Positions 12,480 through 22,709 of a stretch of 38,077 nucleotides of DNA are shown piece by piece. The first letter of the stretch is position 1, and the number at the start of each line of letters is the position of its first letter. The notes beneath the pieces were generated by a model that saw only the letters and a list, made by a program, of their open reading frames with translations, ran no database searches and was not told where the DNA came from. The DNA comes from Komagataeibacter sp. FXV3 (GTDB taxonomy: Bacteria; Pseudomonadota; Alphaproteobacteria; Acetobacterales; Acetobacteraceae). The DNA lies in assembly GCF_015155755.1 (NCBI RefSeq), contig NZ_VWPI01000159.1, forward strand, positions 1 to 38,077, in the 5' to 3' direction. The position numbers and the translations under genes are program-made.

Positions 12480-13850
12480 GTGGCGGATGAACGGAATATC
12501 GATAATACCGGCCTGTTTGGTGAATTCCGCCGCATGGTGCGCACATCCGGCACGGTGGGCGGCATTGCCGCGCGTATCGCCGGGCACAAGATGGGTTTCC
12601 GCTCCAACCAGTCCGTCCATGCCGAGGACCTGAAAAGCGTCCTTGGCGGGCTGAAGGGGCCGCTCATGAAGGGCGCGCAGCTTCTGTCCACCATTCCCGG
12701 CGCCCTGCCTGAGGAATATGCCAAGGAACTGGCGCAGCTTCAGGCCAATGCGCCGGCCATGGGCTGGAACTTCGTCCGTCGCCGCATGTCCGCCGAACTG
12801 GGGCCGAACTGGGAACGTAATTTCCGCTCCTTCAACCGGGAAGCCTCGGCTGCGGCAAGTCTGGGGCAGGTGCATCGTGCGGTGCTGCCCGACGGGCGGC
12901 AGGTGGCGTGCAAGCTGCAGTACCCGGACATGAAATCCACGGTCGAATCCGACCTGCGCCAGTTCCGCATGGCGGTGGGCCTGTTCTACCGGCTGGACAG
13001 CACGATCTGCCAGGATGACGTGCTGGAGGAGCTGCAGGACCGGCTGTACGAGGAACTGGACTACCTGCGTGAAGCCGCGAACATGCGGCTGTATCACCTG
13101 ATGCTGGCGGAATTCGAGGACATTACCATTCCCCAGCCGGTGGATGCGCTGTGCACCGCGCGCCTGCTGACCATGGAATGGGTCAACGGGCGCGGCATCC
13201 AGAAGGTGCTGGACACCAACCCCACGCAGGAGGAGCGCAACCGCATGGCACGCGCCCTGTTCCGCGCGTGGTATGCGCCGCTGTACCGGTATGGTGTCAT
13301 TCATGGTGACCCGCATATGGGCAACTTCACCGTGCGTGATGATTTCGGCATCAACCTGCTGGATTTCGGCGCGATCCGGATTTTCCCCTCCCGCTTCGTG
13401 CAGGGCATCATCGACCTGCACCGCGCAATCGAGACGGATGACGAGAATCTGGCGATGCATGCCTATGAGGCATGGGGTTTCACCAACCTGTCGCTGGATA
13501 CGGTGCGGGTGCTGAACGAATGGGCGCGCTTCATCTACGGACCGCTGCTGGATAACCGTGAGCGGTTCATTCAGGAAGACAACGACCCGCAATATGGCCG
13601 TGCCGTGGCCGAACGCGTCTATAATGGCCTGAAGCGTACCGGCGGCGTGCAGCCCCCGCGTGAATTCGTGCTGGTGGACCGATCCGCCGTGGGGCTGGGC
13701 AGCGTGTTCCTGCGCCTGAAGGCCAAGGTGAACTGGCACGAACTGTTCCAGGAACTGGCGGGCGACTTCAACGAAGCCGCACTGGCCCGCAGGCAGGCCG
13801 AAGCCCTGCGCACCGCGCGGGTGCCGGCACCGCTCGGGTCGCGGAACTGA
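12480..13850 (+). CDS. ABC1/AarF/UbiB-family atypical kinase
   Basis: This protein of 456 residues (from GTG at 12480) belongs to the UbiB/COQ8 kinase-like family, whose best known members support ubiquinone synthesis. Visible elements are the alanine-rich nucleotide loop [17 protein letters not shown] (from Ser123), Lys145 in VACKLQYPD, the catalytic-loop motif HGDPHMGN (275-282) and LLDFGAIR (DFG 295-297). The N-terminal family signature KxGQ reads KGAQ here (64-67, in [11 protein letters not shown]). That places it in a side branch rather than with classical UbiB; no C-terminal membrane helices are obvious. The GTG directly follows the pepF stop, with GGAG eleven bases upstream; alternative starts at 12459 and 12471 overlap pepF. 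Its substrate is unknown, and the link to quinone metabolism is family-based inference. Confidence 0.88.
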   Translation: MADERNIDNTGLFGEFRRMVRTSGTVGGIAARIAGHKMGFRSNQSVHAEDLKSVLGGLKGPLMKGAQLLSTIPGALPEEYAKELAQLQANAPAMGWNFVRRRMSAELGPNWERNFRSFNREASAAASLGQVHRAVLPDGRQVACKLQYPDMKSTVESDLRQFRMAVGLFYRLDSTICQDDVLEELQDRLYEELDYLREAANMRLYHLMLAEFEDITIPQPVDALCTARLLTMEWVNGRGIQKVLDTNPTQEERNRMARALFRAWYAPLYRYGVIHGDPHMGNFTVRDDFGINLLDFGAIRIFPSRFVQGIIDLHRAIETDDENLAMHAYEAWGFTNLSLDTVRVLNEWARFIYGPLLDNRERFIQEDNDPQYGRAVAERVYNGLKRTGGVQPPREFVLVDRSAVGLGSVFLRLKAKVNWHELFQELAGDFNEAALARRQAEALRTARVPAPLGSRN

Positions 13851-13920
13851 AGGAAATGGGGATGATCCGGCCGCGTGCGACCCTTGCACTGCTGCGGTTG
13901 CGTCCCCACTGTCTGTAGCC

Positions 13921-16167
<2,247 letters not shown>

Positions 16168-16213
16168 GACAGGCGGGCAACCCCGGCCCTGTGCCGGACA
16201 GCGGGAACGGAGC

Positions 16214-17110
16214 ATGTCCCCCACGCTGGAACTGAATGCGGGCGGCATGCGCCTTGGCCTGCTGCCCGACCTTGGGGGCAGTATCGCGTTCTGGCGTAAT
16301 GAAGCGGGCATGGAATTCCTGCGTCCCGTCAGTGATCCCCACCTCGTGGCCCAGCATGGGCGGGCGGTGGCGGGCTATCCGCTGCTGCCGTTTTCCAACC
16401 GGGTGGCGGGCGATCATTTCCGTTTTGAAGGGGTGGACTACCACCTTGCCCCCAGCTTCGCGGGGGAAGACTGCGCCATCCATGGCAACGGGTGGCAGCG
16501 GCGGTGGCGAATCGCGCTGCTGTCCGATAGCAGCGCGACCCTTGCCCTCGATCACACCCCGTCTGGCGCCTATGCCGCACAGTGGCCGTTCAGCTATCGC
16601 GCCCAGCTACGCTATGACCTGCATGAAGCGGGGCTGTCGATCGGGCTCCTTTTGGAAAACACCGATACGCACGACCAGCCGGTGGGCATGGGGTTCCATC
16701 CCTATTTCCCCCGCCATTCGGGGCTGAAGGTGGGGTTTGTCGCCAGCAGCGTGTGGACCAACGGACCGGACCACCTGCCGCTGCTGCGCATCCCGGCGGA
16801 GGGGGACTGGTCATTTGCCCACATGCGCGAGGTGGGGCATGCGCCGTTCGACAACTGCTATGCCGGATGGTCGGGCAGCGCCTTCCTGCGCTGGCCACGG
16901 GCGGGGTATGCCCTGACGGTGGAAGGCAGCCCGGACCTGTCCCATCTCGTGCTGTTTACTCCGCCGGGGCTGCCCTATATCGGGCTTGAGCCGGTCAGCA
17001 ACATGAATGATGGCTTCAACCGCAGCACCATCGCCGATAGTGGCGTGCGCGTGCTGGCGCCCGGACAGGTGATGGAGGGGCATATCCGCATGACGGTGGC
17101 ACGATGCTGA
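16214..17110 (+). CDS. Aldose 1-epimerase (GalM-like mutarotase)
   Basis: This 298-residue cytosolic protein of the galactose mutarotase-like fold interconverts the alpha and beta anomers of aldoses. Substrate and catalytic residues expected for the family are present: PLLPFSNRVAG (Asn62, Arg63), CAIHGNGWQRRW (His90), GMGFHPYFPR (His162, the likely general acid) and YIGLEPVSNMNDGF (Glu259, the likely general base). FDNCYAGWSG is also typical. The ATG at 16214 is chosen because GGAG sits just upstream. An in-frame GTG at 16157 would overlap uvrB and add 19 unconserved residues. The greB start overlaps its last codons, so uvrB, this gene and greB are probably one transcript. Sugar specificity is not evident; annotation as galM would go beyond the data. 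Confidence 0.9.
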   Translation: MSPTLELNAGGMRLGLLPDLGGSIAFWRNEAGMEFLRPVSDPHLVAQHGRAVAGYPLLPFSNRVAGDHFRFEGVDYHLAPSFAGEDCAIHGNGWQRRWRIALLSDSSATLALDHTPSGAYAAQWPFSYRAQLRYDLHEAGLSIGLLLENTDTHDQPVGMGFHPYFPRHSGLKVGFVASSVWTNGPDHLPLLRIPAEGDWSFAHMREVGHAPFDNCYAGWSGSAFLRWPRAGYALTVEGSPDLSHLVLFTPPGLPYIGLEPVSNMNDGFNRSTIADSGVRVLAPGQVMEGHIRMTVARC

Positions 17111-17640
17111 AAACCCGGTCGCAATCCGCCACGAAGGAGAACGGACCGGCGAAAGGCGGCCTGTCATGCTATATTACGCCGGGCGGGATCGCCGCCATGC
17201 GCGAGGAACTGAATGCCCTGCTGCGTGACGAACGCCCGAAGATCGTGGAAATCGTATCATGGGCCGCGGGCAATGGCGACCGGTCGGAAAATGGGGATTA
17301 CCAGTATGGCAAGCGCCGCCTGCGTGAAATTGACCGCCGCATCCGGTTCCTGACCAAACGCATCGATAACGCCGTTATTGTCGATCCTGCGGCCCAGCCG
17401 CAGCGTGACCGCGTGTTTTTTGGCGCGACGGTTACCTATGTCACTGAACGCGACGCGGAACGGACCGTTACGATCCTTGGCGTGGATGAAGCCGACATGG
17501 CGGCGGGGCAGGTCAGTCTTGTCTCCCCCGTCGCAAGGGCGCTCATGCGCGCGGGCGTGGGCGATGAGGTCCGCCTGGTCACCCCGCGTGGCGAGGAAAT
17601 GATCGAGGTCCTCGCCATTTCCTATCCATCCGCGCCATAA
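17104..17640 (+). CDS. greB: Transcription elongation factor GreB-like
   Basis: This 178-residue protein rescues backtracked RNA polymerase by stimulating cleavage of the extruded transcript. The N-terminal coiled coil contains ITPGGIAAMREELNALL, then the tip sequence NGDRSENGDYQYGKRR, where Asp59 and Glu62 occupy the positions of the metal-coordinating acidic residues of Gre factors. LREIDRRIRFLTKRI follows. The C-terminal FKBP-like domain has VFFGATVTYV and SLVSPVARALMRAGVGDEV. The GDRSEN tip and the REIDRRIRFL segment favour GreB over GreA. About 20 extra residues precede the usual start. The start codon overlaps the end of the epimerase gene by seven bases, implying coupled translation. 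Confidence 0.9.
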   Translation: MLKTRSQSATKENGPAKGGLSCYITPGGIAAMREELNALLRDERPKIVEIVSWAAGNGDRSENGDYQYGKRRLREIDRRIRFLTKRIDNAVIVDPAAQPQRDRVFFGATVTYVTERDAERTVTILGVDEADMAAGQVSLVSPVARALMRAGVGDEVRLVTPRGEEMIEVLAISYPSAP

Positions 17641-17708
17641 GAAGGGGGCTGGCCGTGGGGGCAAAGGCATATTATGACGTTTGTTCCCGGCTGGTCCCGA
17701 TCCCTGGC

Positions 17709-17726
17709 GGCCGGCATGAACCGGCC
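17709..17726 (+). other. Hairpin in the gshB leader
   Basis: GGCCGG (17709-17714) and CCGGCC (17721-17726) form a perfect six-base stem with a six-base loop, 26 bases before the gshB start. No T-run follows, so it is not a convincing terminator. It could slow translation initiation or simply be chance in GC-rich DNA. Confidence 0.3.
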
Positions 17727-17752
17727 CTGTTCCGCGTGGAGAAAACCCGCCC

Positions 17753-18763
17753 ATGTCACGCCCCCTGAAGGTTGCTGTCCAGATGGACCCGCTTGGCGGT
17801 ATCGACATCAATGGTGATTCCACCTTCGCCATGATGCTGGAGGCGCAGGCCCGGGGATACGAACTGTTTGTCTATCAGGTCGAGGCCCTGAGCCTGAGCG
17901 AGGGCCGGACCGCGGCGCAGGGCGGCCAGCGTACCGATCGCGTCACCGCCCGGGCCCGTCCGGTCACGGTGCGGCGCAGGGCGGGCGACCATGCGACCTT
18001 TGGGCCGGAACAGGTCATCAACCTGGCTGATATGGACGTGGTGCTGATGCGTCAGGACCCGCCATTCGACATGGCCTATATCACCGCGACCCATATCCTT
18101 GAACATATCCACGGTGTCGGGCCGGGCCGGGCGCTGGTGGTGAACAACCCCGCCGCCGTGCGCAACGCGCCGGAAAAGATCCTGGTCACGCATTACCCCG
18201 ACCTCATGCCGCCCACGCTGGTGACATGGGATGTAAGGGCAATACTGGAATTCCGCGCAAAGTGGCGTGACATCATCGTCAAGCCGCTGTTCGGCAACGG
18301 GGGGGCAGGCGTCTTCCGCATCCGTGAGGATGATCCCAACCTGAACGCCCTGCTGGAAATGCATTTTGCCCGGTCCCGGGAACCGCTGATGATCCAGCGT
18401 TACGAACCTGCCGTGCGCCGGGGGGACAAGCGCATCATCCTGGTTGACGGCGTGCCGGTTGGCGCGATCGACCGTATCCCGGCGGAAGGGGAGACGCGTT
18501 CGAACATGCATGTGGGCGGCAGGCCGGTGCGCGCGGAACTGACCGTGCGTGACCGCGAAATCTGTGATGCGATTGGCCCGATGCTGCGCGAACAGGGACT
18601 TATTTTTGTCGGAATCGACGTGATTGGTGAATGGTTGACCGAGATCAATGTCACCTCACCGACCGGCCTGCAGGAAATCGACCGTTTTGACGGTATCAAT
18701 ACCGCGGGCCTGATATGGGATGCGATCGTGTCCCGTCTGGTCACAGGCGGCGTGGACGCGTAG
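17753..18763 (+). CDS. gshB: Glutathione synthetase
   Basis: This 336-residue ATP-grasp enzyme joins gamma-glutamylcysteine and glycine to make glutathione in the cytosol. The N-terminal domain starts [20 protein letters not shown], and [19 protein letters not shown] follows. The ATP-grasp part shows [47 protein letters not shown] and the metal/substrate segment [20 protein letters not shown]. Length matches bacterial GshB. GGAG is placed 11 bases before the ATG. It lies 112 bases after greB on the same strand and may have its own promoter in that gap, which I could not identify confidently. No irregularities are seen. Confidence 0.97.
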   Translation: MSRPLKVAVQMDPLGGIDINGDSTFAMMLEAQARGYELFVYQVEALSLSEGRTAAQGGQRTDRVTARARPVTVRRRAGDHATFGPEQVINLADMDVVLMRQDPPFDMAYITATHILEHIHGVGPGRALVVNNPAAVRNAPEKILVTHYPDLMPPTLVTWDVRAILEFRAKWRDIIVKPLFGNGGAGVFRIREDDPNLNALLEMHFARSREPLMIQRYEPAVRRGDKRIILVDGVPVGAIDRIPAEGETRSNMHVGGRPVRAELTVRDREICDAIGPMLREQGLIFVGIDVIGEWLTEINVTSPTGLQEIDRFDGINTAGLIWDAIVSRLVTGGVDA

Positions 18764-18987
18764 GAATTGGAAAACGGTGTCCGTGGCAGGCACGATGGTC
18801 GTGGCTGTCGTGCCATGTGGCATGACATCGGGCAGGGATTACAGGCGGTTGCGCGGGCTGGATGGCGCGTGGGCAGGTCAGGTGGAATTGTAATGCAGCA
18901 GAACGGGACGGATTTGATCATGGCGGATGCAGCACGGAAGCGGGGCGGATGCGCCGACTTCCATGGCCTTGGCATGGGAGCAGCCTG

Positions 18988-19701
18988 ATGAGTGACGTTC
19001 TGCATGATGAGGCTGCCGAGAAAGTCGTGGAAATACCTTCCCCCAAATCCGCGCTGGACGCGGCTGCGGTCAAGGCGGCGTACCGTCGCTGGGCCAGCGT
19101 GTATGACGCCGTATTCGGCAGTATTTCGGCCTTCGGACGCAGGCGCGCGGTTGAAGCCGTCAACGGTCTGCCGGGTTCGCAGGTGCTGGAAGTAGGCGTG
19201 GGCACGGGGCTGGCGCTGCCGTACTACCGCAAGGACAAGCATATTACCGGCATCGACCTGTCCGGGGACATGCTGGAACGCGCGCGCCTGCGCGTAAGGC
19301 GGCAGCACCTGTCCAATGTGGACGACCTGCTGGAAATGGATGCCGAGGCAACGAAGTTCGCCGATGGCACGTTCGATATCGCGGTGGCGATGTTCGTGGC
19401 CTCCGTCGTGCCGCATCCGCGTGCGCTGCTGGCGGAACTCAAGCGCGTGGTCAAGCCGGGCGGGCACATCCTGTTCGTCAACCATTTCCTGGCGCAGGGT
19501 GGCGTACGGCTGGCGGTTGAACGCGGCATGGCGCGGGCATCGCATTCACTGGGCTGGCATCCCGATTTCGCCATTGAATCGCTGCTGCCGCCTGCTGACC
19601 TGCGGCGCGCGACACTGCAGCCGGTGCCGCCTGCGGGGCTGTTCACCTTGGTTACGCTGCTGCGTGAAGCCGACAGCTGCGCCAGCCCCATGGTGGCGTA
19701 A
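18988..19701 (+). CDS. pmtA: Phosphatidylethanolamine N-methyltransferase (PmtA-like)
   Basis: This 237-residue class I SAM-dependent methyltransferase resembles Rhodobacter-type PmtA, which methylates phosphatidylethanolamine stepwise to phosphatidylcholine. SAM-binding motif I is VLEVGVGTGLALPYY (66-80) and the following acidic position is ITGIDLSGDML. FDIAVAMFVASVVPHP and the motif III-like LKRVVKPGGHILFVNHFL are also family features. The ATG at 18988 has GGGAG seven bases upstream. The longer frame reaching back to 18862 has no comparable site or conservation. Between gshB and this gene are 224 bases in which I see no credible gene. Phosphatidylcholine is a known membrane lipid of acetic acid bacteria, which fits, but other small-molecule methyltransferases share these motifs. 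Confidence 0.85.
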   Translation: MSDVLHDEAAEKVVEIPSPKSALDAAAVKAAYRRWASVYDAVFGSISAFGRRRAVEAVNGLPGSQVLEVGVGTGLALPYYRKDKHITGIDLSGDMLERARLRVRRQHLSNVDDLLEMDAEATKFADGTFDIAVAMFVASVVPHPRALLAELKRVVKPGGHILFVNHFLAQGGVRLAVERGMARASHSLGWHPDFAIESLLPPADLRRATLQPVPPAGLFTLVTLLREADSCASPMVA

Positions 19702-19718
19702 ACCCCGCAGGGGGCTGG

Positions 19719-19789
19719 CAGCCCTGTCCTTGTGACAGGGCTGAAATGACGATTGCGCGACCACAGGAGCGGCCCACAGGGTCGTTTTT
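19719..19789 (+). terminator. Tandem hairpins after pmtA, second with a T-run
   Basis: The first hairpin is a perfect ten-base stem, CAGCCCTGTC (19719-19728) with GACAGGGCTG (19734-19743), loop CTTGT, followed by AAATGACG. The second pairs CGACC (19758-19762) with GGTCG (19780-19784) around a long loop and runs directly into TTTTT (19785-19789). Together they probably end the pmtA transcript before the oxidase-like gene. Confidence 0.55.
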
Positions 19790-19873
19790 GTGTATAAGGC
19801 GCGGTATATGATGAAATCATGGTAACGATTGGCCATGCCAGACACCGGCGCATGGCAGCAGGGAGTACATCGT

Positions 19874-21238
19874 ATGCCCACAGGCACACAGTTCGGGGCC
19901 GATGCGGTGCGGGAGGCTGGCGGATCCTGTGGTTACAGGACGGTTGGCATGCTGTACCTCGTCATGGCGATTGTGGCTGGCATGGTCGGTGGCCTGCTGG
20001 CTGTTGGCCTTCAGGCCGGATTGCTGCCCCAGACGCTGACCGACGCATGGGCCGAGGGCGATATCGCTGGCGCCGCGGGGCGCATCGGGCGCCGCCATGG
20101 CATGATGATGGTGTTTTTCTGTGCGCTGCCCGCCCTGTTTGGCGGCTTTGGCAACTGGTTCGTGCCGCTGCTGCTGCGCGCCCGCGCGCTGGCTTTCCCG
20201 CGCATGGCGCTGGTGGGGTGGGGACTGGTCGCTGCCAGCTTCGTGACCGTTTTGGCGGGGCTTTCCCCTGCCGTGCCCGCGCAGGTCTCGCTGCTGGCGC
20301 TGATGGTATGGTGCCTTGGCATGCTGCTGCAGGCCATCAACATGGTGGCCACCGTCCTGAACATGGGACCGATGGACCAGCGCCTGCGTGACATGCCCAT
20401 ATTCGTATGGGCGCAGGGGCTGACGGCCATGATGGCTGTCATGGTCATGCCAGTGCTGGCCGGTGGGCTGACGCGCATCGTACTGTCCGGTGGGGACATG
20501 TCCGGGCAGATCGACGGCCTGCTGCATGTTTTCGCCGGGCCTGAAATCGCGCTGCTGCTGCTGCCGTCCATCGGGATCGTTTCCCAGATTATTGAAACAT
20601 TTTCCTGTTCGCCGCTGCAGATGCCGCGCGTGGTGCTGGGTGCGCTGGTCGTGATGTCGGTCGGTGGTGGCTCGGTGTGGGTGCATGACCTGCTGCATGG
20701 TGGGCTGGCGCATATGGCGGCGCCTGCGGCCAGTGTCCAGCTTGGGCTGATTGTCCTGCCGGTGCTGGCGGTTCTGGTGGCGTGGGCGCGCACGGTCCGG
20801 GCGGGGCATGTCCGTGCCTCGGTTCCCATGGAATGGGCCGCAGGGTTCGTGGCGCTGCTGCTGGTGGGATCTGGCATGTCGCTGCTGCCGGGCGGCATGG
20901 CGGATGTGCATGCGGCGACGCTGTATGCTGCCGTGTTCGCGCTGTTCGCCGGTTTCTATTACTGGATTGGCAAGATGACGGGCCATATGGCCCCGGTGGG
21001 TGCCAGCCGCGTTCATTTCGGCCTGACGGTAGGGGGAACGGTCCTGTCACTGATGGCGTTCCATGGCCTGCCTGGCGTTATGGGTGCGGTGCTGATGGGC
21101 CTGTCGGTCGTGGTGTTTGCCGGGATCGTGGTAAGTGTCGGCATGGAGTCCGGCACATCGCTGCCCGCCAATTACTGGGGACCGGGTGCACGCACCCCTG
21201 AATGGCAGATGCCATCCCCCACGCGTGGAGATGCATGA
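19874..21238 (+). CDS. Degenerate heme-copper oxidase subunit I (COX1/CtaD-like)
   Basis: This 454-residue polytopic membrane protein is clearly derived from cytochrome c oxidase subunit I. RRHGMMMVFF, GGFGNWFVPLL, GIVSQIIETFS, FALFAGFYYWIGKMTG and the tail NYWGPGARTPEW all align to CtaD. The low-spin heme ligands appear kept: His75 in helix II and His346. The active site is not. GHPEVY reads AGPEIA (221-226), so one CuB histidine is Gly222 and the cross-linking tyrosine is Ala226. The HH pair is His271-Asp272, and the high-spin heme histidine is Asp344. D-channel residues (GAPDM, PRxNN) and the K-channel segment are missing too. Canonical subunit I is about 530 residues. The ATG at 19874 follows GGGAG by eight bases. 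No subunit II or III is nearby. It is unlikely to reduce oxygen; an intact frame suggests a retained or recently idle role. Confidence 0.85.
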   Translation: MPTGTQFGADAVREAGGSCGYRTVGMLYLVMAIVAGMVGGLLAVGLQAGLLPQTLTDAWAEGDIAGAAGRIGRRHGMMMVFFCALPALFGGFGNWFVPLLLRARALAFPRMALVGWGLVAASFVTVLAGLSPAVPAQVSLLALMVWCLGMLLQAINMVATVLNMGPMDQRLRDMPIFVWAQGLTAMMAVMVMPVLAGGLTRIVLSGGDMSGQIDGLLHVFAGPEIALLLLPSIGIVSQIIETFSCSPLQMPRVVLGALVVMSVGGGSVWVHDLLHGGLAHMAAPAASVQLGLIVLPVLAVLVAWARTVRAGHVRASVPMEWAAGFVALLLVGSGMSLLPGGMADVHAATLYAAVFALFAGFYYWIGKMTGHMAPVGASRVHFGLTVGGTVLSLMAFHGLPGVMGAVLMGLSVVVFAGIVVSVGMESGTSLPANYWGPGARTPEWQMPSPTRGDA

Positions 21239-22200
21239 GCATGAGTGGCGCCATCACAACGCCCGACGCGGTTGATACCGCCCCCATTACTTACGACGCC
21301 GCCCGCGTAGGCACTGAAGCGCGGGACTGGCTGGTGCTGCTCAAGCCGCGTGTCATCTCGCTGGTGGTGTTTACCGGGGCGGCCGGCCTGTATATGGCGC
21401 CCGGGCCGCTTAACCCGCTGGTGGCGGCTGTCAGCATCCTGTGCGTATGCATGGCGTCAGGTGCCGCGGGTGCAATCAACATGTGGTATGACCGTGATAT
21501 CGATGCGGTGATGAAGCGCACGGTAACCCGCCCCATTCCCAATGGGCGCGTAAGCCCTGATGCGGCGCTGGGTTATGGTATTGGCCTGTCGGTGGCGTCC
21601 GTTATCCTGATGTGGCTGGCGACGAATGCCCTGGCCGCGGGTATCCTGGCGTTTTCCATTTTCTTCTATGCCGTCATCTACACCATGTGGCTGAAGCGTT
21701 CGACGCCGCAGAACATCGTGATCGGTGGGGCGGCGGGTGCGTTCCCGCCCATGATCGGGTGGGCTGCCGCCACCGGGTCGATGGCAGTCATGCCGGTGGT
21801 GATGTTCGGCATCATCTTCCTGTGGACACCACCGCATTTCTGGTCGCTGTCGCTTTATGCATGCAAGGATTATGGGCGGGCCGGTATTCCCATGCTGCCG
21901 GTGGTGCGCGGGGCGCGGCACACACGGTGGCAGATCCTGTGGTACACGATCATCCTGACTGCCGTGTCGCTGGTGCCGTCTTTCATGCATCTGGCAGGCT
22001 GGCTGTACACGGTTGTCGCCAGCGTGCTGGGGGCCGGGTTCATTTACTGTGCCATCGGGGTGCTGCGTGACAGGCAGGATGCGAATGGTGTCAGCCTGAC
22101 GGGGGACGGTCCCGCACGCCGCTCGTTCCGTTATTCGCTGGCTTACCTGTTTTTCCTGTTCCTTGGCCTGCTGGCCGACCATGCCTTTATCGCCCACTGA
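21235..22200 (+). CDS. ctaB: Protoheme IX farnesyltransferase (heme O synthase)
   Basis: This integral-membrane prenyltransferase (321 residues from 21235, or 319 from the ATG at 21241) adds a farnesyl group to heme b to make heme O. Heme O is needed by bo3-type quinol oxidase and is the precursor of heme A. It shows LLKPRVISLVVFTGAAGLY, the aspartate-rich prenyl-diphosphate motif NMWYDRDIDAVMKRT with TRPIPNGRVSP, then NIVIGGAAGAFPPMIGWAAA and LWTPPHFWSLSLYACKDYG, all standard CtaB/CyoE signatures. The first ATG overlaps the stop of the COX1-like gene (ATGA), so translation is coupled. GGAG lies four bases from the first ATG and ten from the second, which leaves the start undecided. With the neighbouring oxidase subunit decayed, its product is probably used by a quinol oxidase encoded elsewhere (inference). 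Confidence 0.95.
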   Translation: MSMSGAITTPDAVDTAPITYDAARVGTEARDWLVLLKPRVISLVVFTGAAGLYMAPGPLNPLVAAVSILCVCMASGAAGAINMWYDRDIDAVMKRTVTRPIPNGRVSPDAALGYGIGLSVASVILMWLATNALAAGILAFSIFFYAVIYTMWLKRSTPQNIVIGGAAGAFPPMIGWAAATGSMAVMPVVMFGIIFLWTPPHFWSLSLYACKDYGRAGIPMLPVVRGARHTRWQILWYTIILTAVSLVPSFMHLAGWLYTVVASVLGAGFIYCAIGVLRDRQDANGVSLTGDGPARRSFRYSLAYLFFLFLGLLADHAFIAH

Positions 22201-22234
22201 TCGGGCAATTTCATCCATACGGGAGTACGGGCAG

Positions 22235-22381
22235 ATGGATCAGGCAACAACGGTTCAGGTTACGCCACAGATGGAAGCGCAGGAGGCTGCCCGTCGGCAT
22301 AAGGGACGCATCCGTGCCGTGGCGATTACACTCTCGGCACTGGCAGCCATCCTGTATGCGCTCAGCCTTGTGCATATATAA
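22235..22381 (+). CDS. Small single-helix membrane protein, CoxF-like
   Basis: This 48-residue protein has a polar N-terminal half with basic RRHKGRIR and one C-terminal transmembrane helix (AVAITLSALAAILYALSLVHI), so it should sit in the inner membrane with the N-terminus inside. GGGAG lies nine bases before the ATG. Alphaproteobacterial cta/cox operons commonly have such a tiny protein (CoxF type) directly after ctaB, and the composition (Arg/Lys-rich stretch, then a helix with a Tyr near the end) fits. It is only 34 bases past ctaB, so it is probably in the same transcript. The match is by position and architecture; there are too few residues for certainty, and the role of CoxF-like proteins is itself poorly defined. 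Confidence 0.7.
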   Translation: MDQATTVQVTPQMEAQEAARRHKGRIRAVAITLSALAAILYALSLVHI

Positions 22382-22439
22382 ACGACTGTCTGTAAACGGC
22401 TCAGAGGCGGCTTGAAAAGCCGGATCGGGCAATATCCTT

Positions 22440-22489
22440 GCCTTTTTGAAAAAAGGCGACGTCCGAAAACTTTTATTGTTTTTTATTAA
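22440..22489 (+). repeat. Dispersed intergenic repeat, copy 1 (right half only)
   Basis: The inner hairpin GCCTTTTT (22440-22447) / AAAAAGGC (22450-22457) is followed by CCGAAAACTTTTATTG and TTTTTTATTAA, which match the right-hand parts of the copies at 23878, 29414 and 33119. The AAAGTTTTTGG left end seen in the full copies is absent. A different small hairpin (CGGCTTGAAAAGCCG, just upstream) takes its place. Lying 59 bases past the CoxF-like stop, it may also terminate that transcript. Confidence 0.75.
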
Positions 22490-22651
22490 GCGGGAACTTT
22501 ATATCCCCTTTAATGACCATGCAGGGTTCATGGTCATGGTTTCCGCCGTCCTTTGACCTGGGCAGATACACGCCCGTTCTGTGATGGGCACGCTGTTCGC
22601 ATTACAGGCAACCGGTACATCGGGGCGCAATGCCGTATGCAGCAGCCCATG

Positions 22652-22685
22652 AAAAAAGGCCCGCATCCAGTGATGCGGGCCTTTT
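22652..22685 (-). terminator. Strong bidirectional intrinsic terminator
   Basis: A perfect 14-base stem (AAAAGGCCCGCATC at 22654-22667 with its complement at 22672-22685) has a four-base loop. On the minus strand it ends in TTTTTT and lies 24 bases after the Tim44-like stop, making it that gene's terminator. On the plus strand it ends in CTTTT and can also stop transcripts from the ctaB side. Confidence 0.9.
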
Positions 22686-22709
22686 CCTGCTCCAGATATG
22701 AACCGCGAG

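Larger units (their letters stand above)
22382..22709. other. Intergenic region between convergent genes
   Basis: These 328 bases separate the CoxF-like gene (plus) from the Tim44-like gene (minus). They hold a partial copy of the dispersed repeat (22440-22489), a short inverted repeat GACCATG (22515-22521) / CATGGTC (22529-22535), and a strong bidirectional terminator (22652-22685). I see no convincing gene; the short frames here have no ribosome binding site or recognisable protein. Confidence 0.7.

Noticed and set aside
18767-18988. A 73-codon plus-strand frame between gshB and pmtA
   Set aside because: It has no clear ribosome binding site, no domain and an odd Gly/Arg/His composition; more likely untranslated leader of pmtA.
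19874-21238. Treating the COX1-like gene as a pseudogene
   Set aside because: The frame is intact with a good ribosome binding site and coupled downstream gene, and the low-spin heme histidines are retained, so I kept it as a CDS with altered function.
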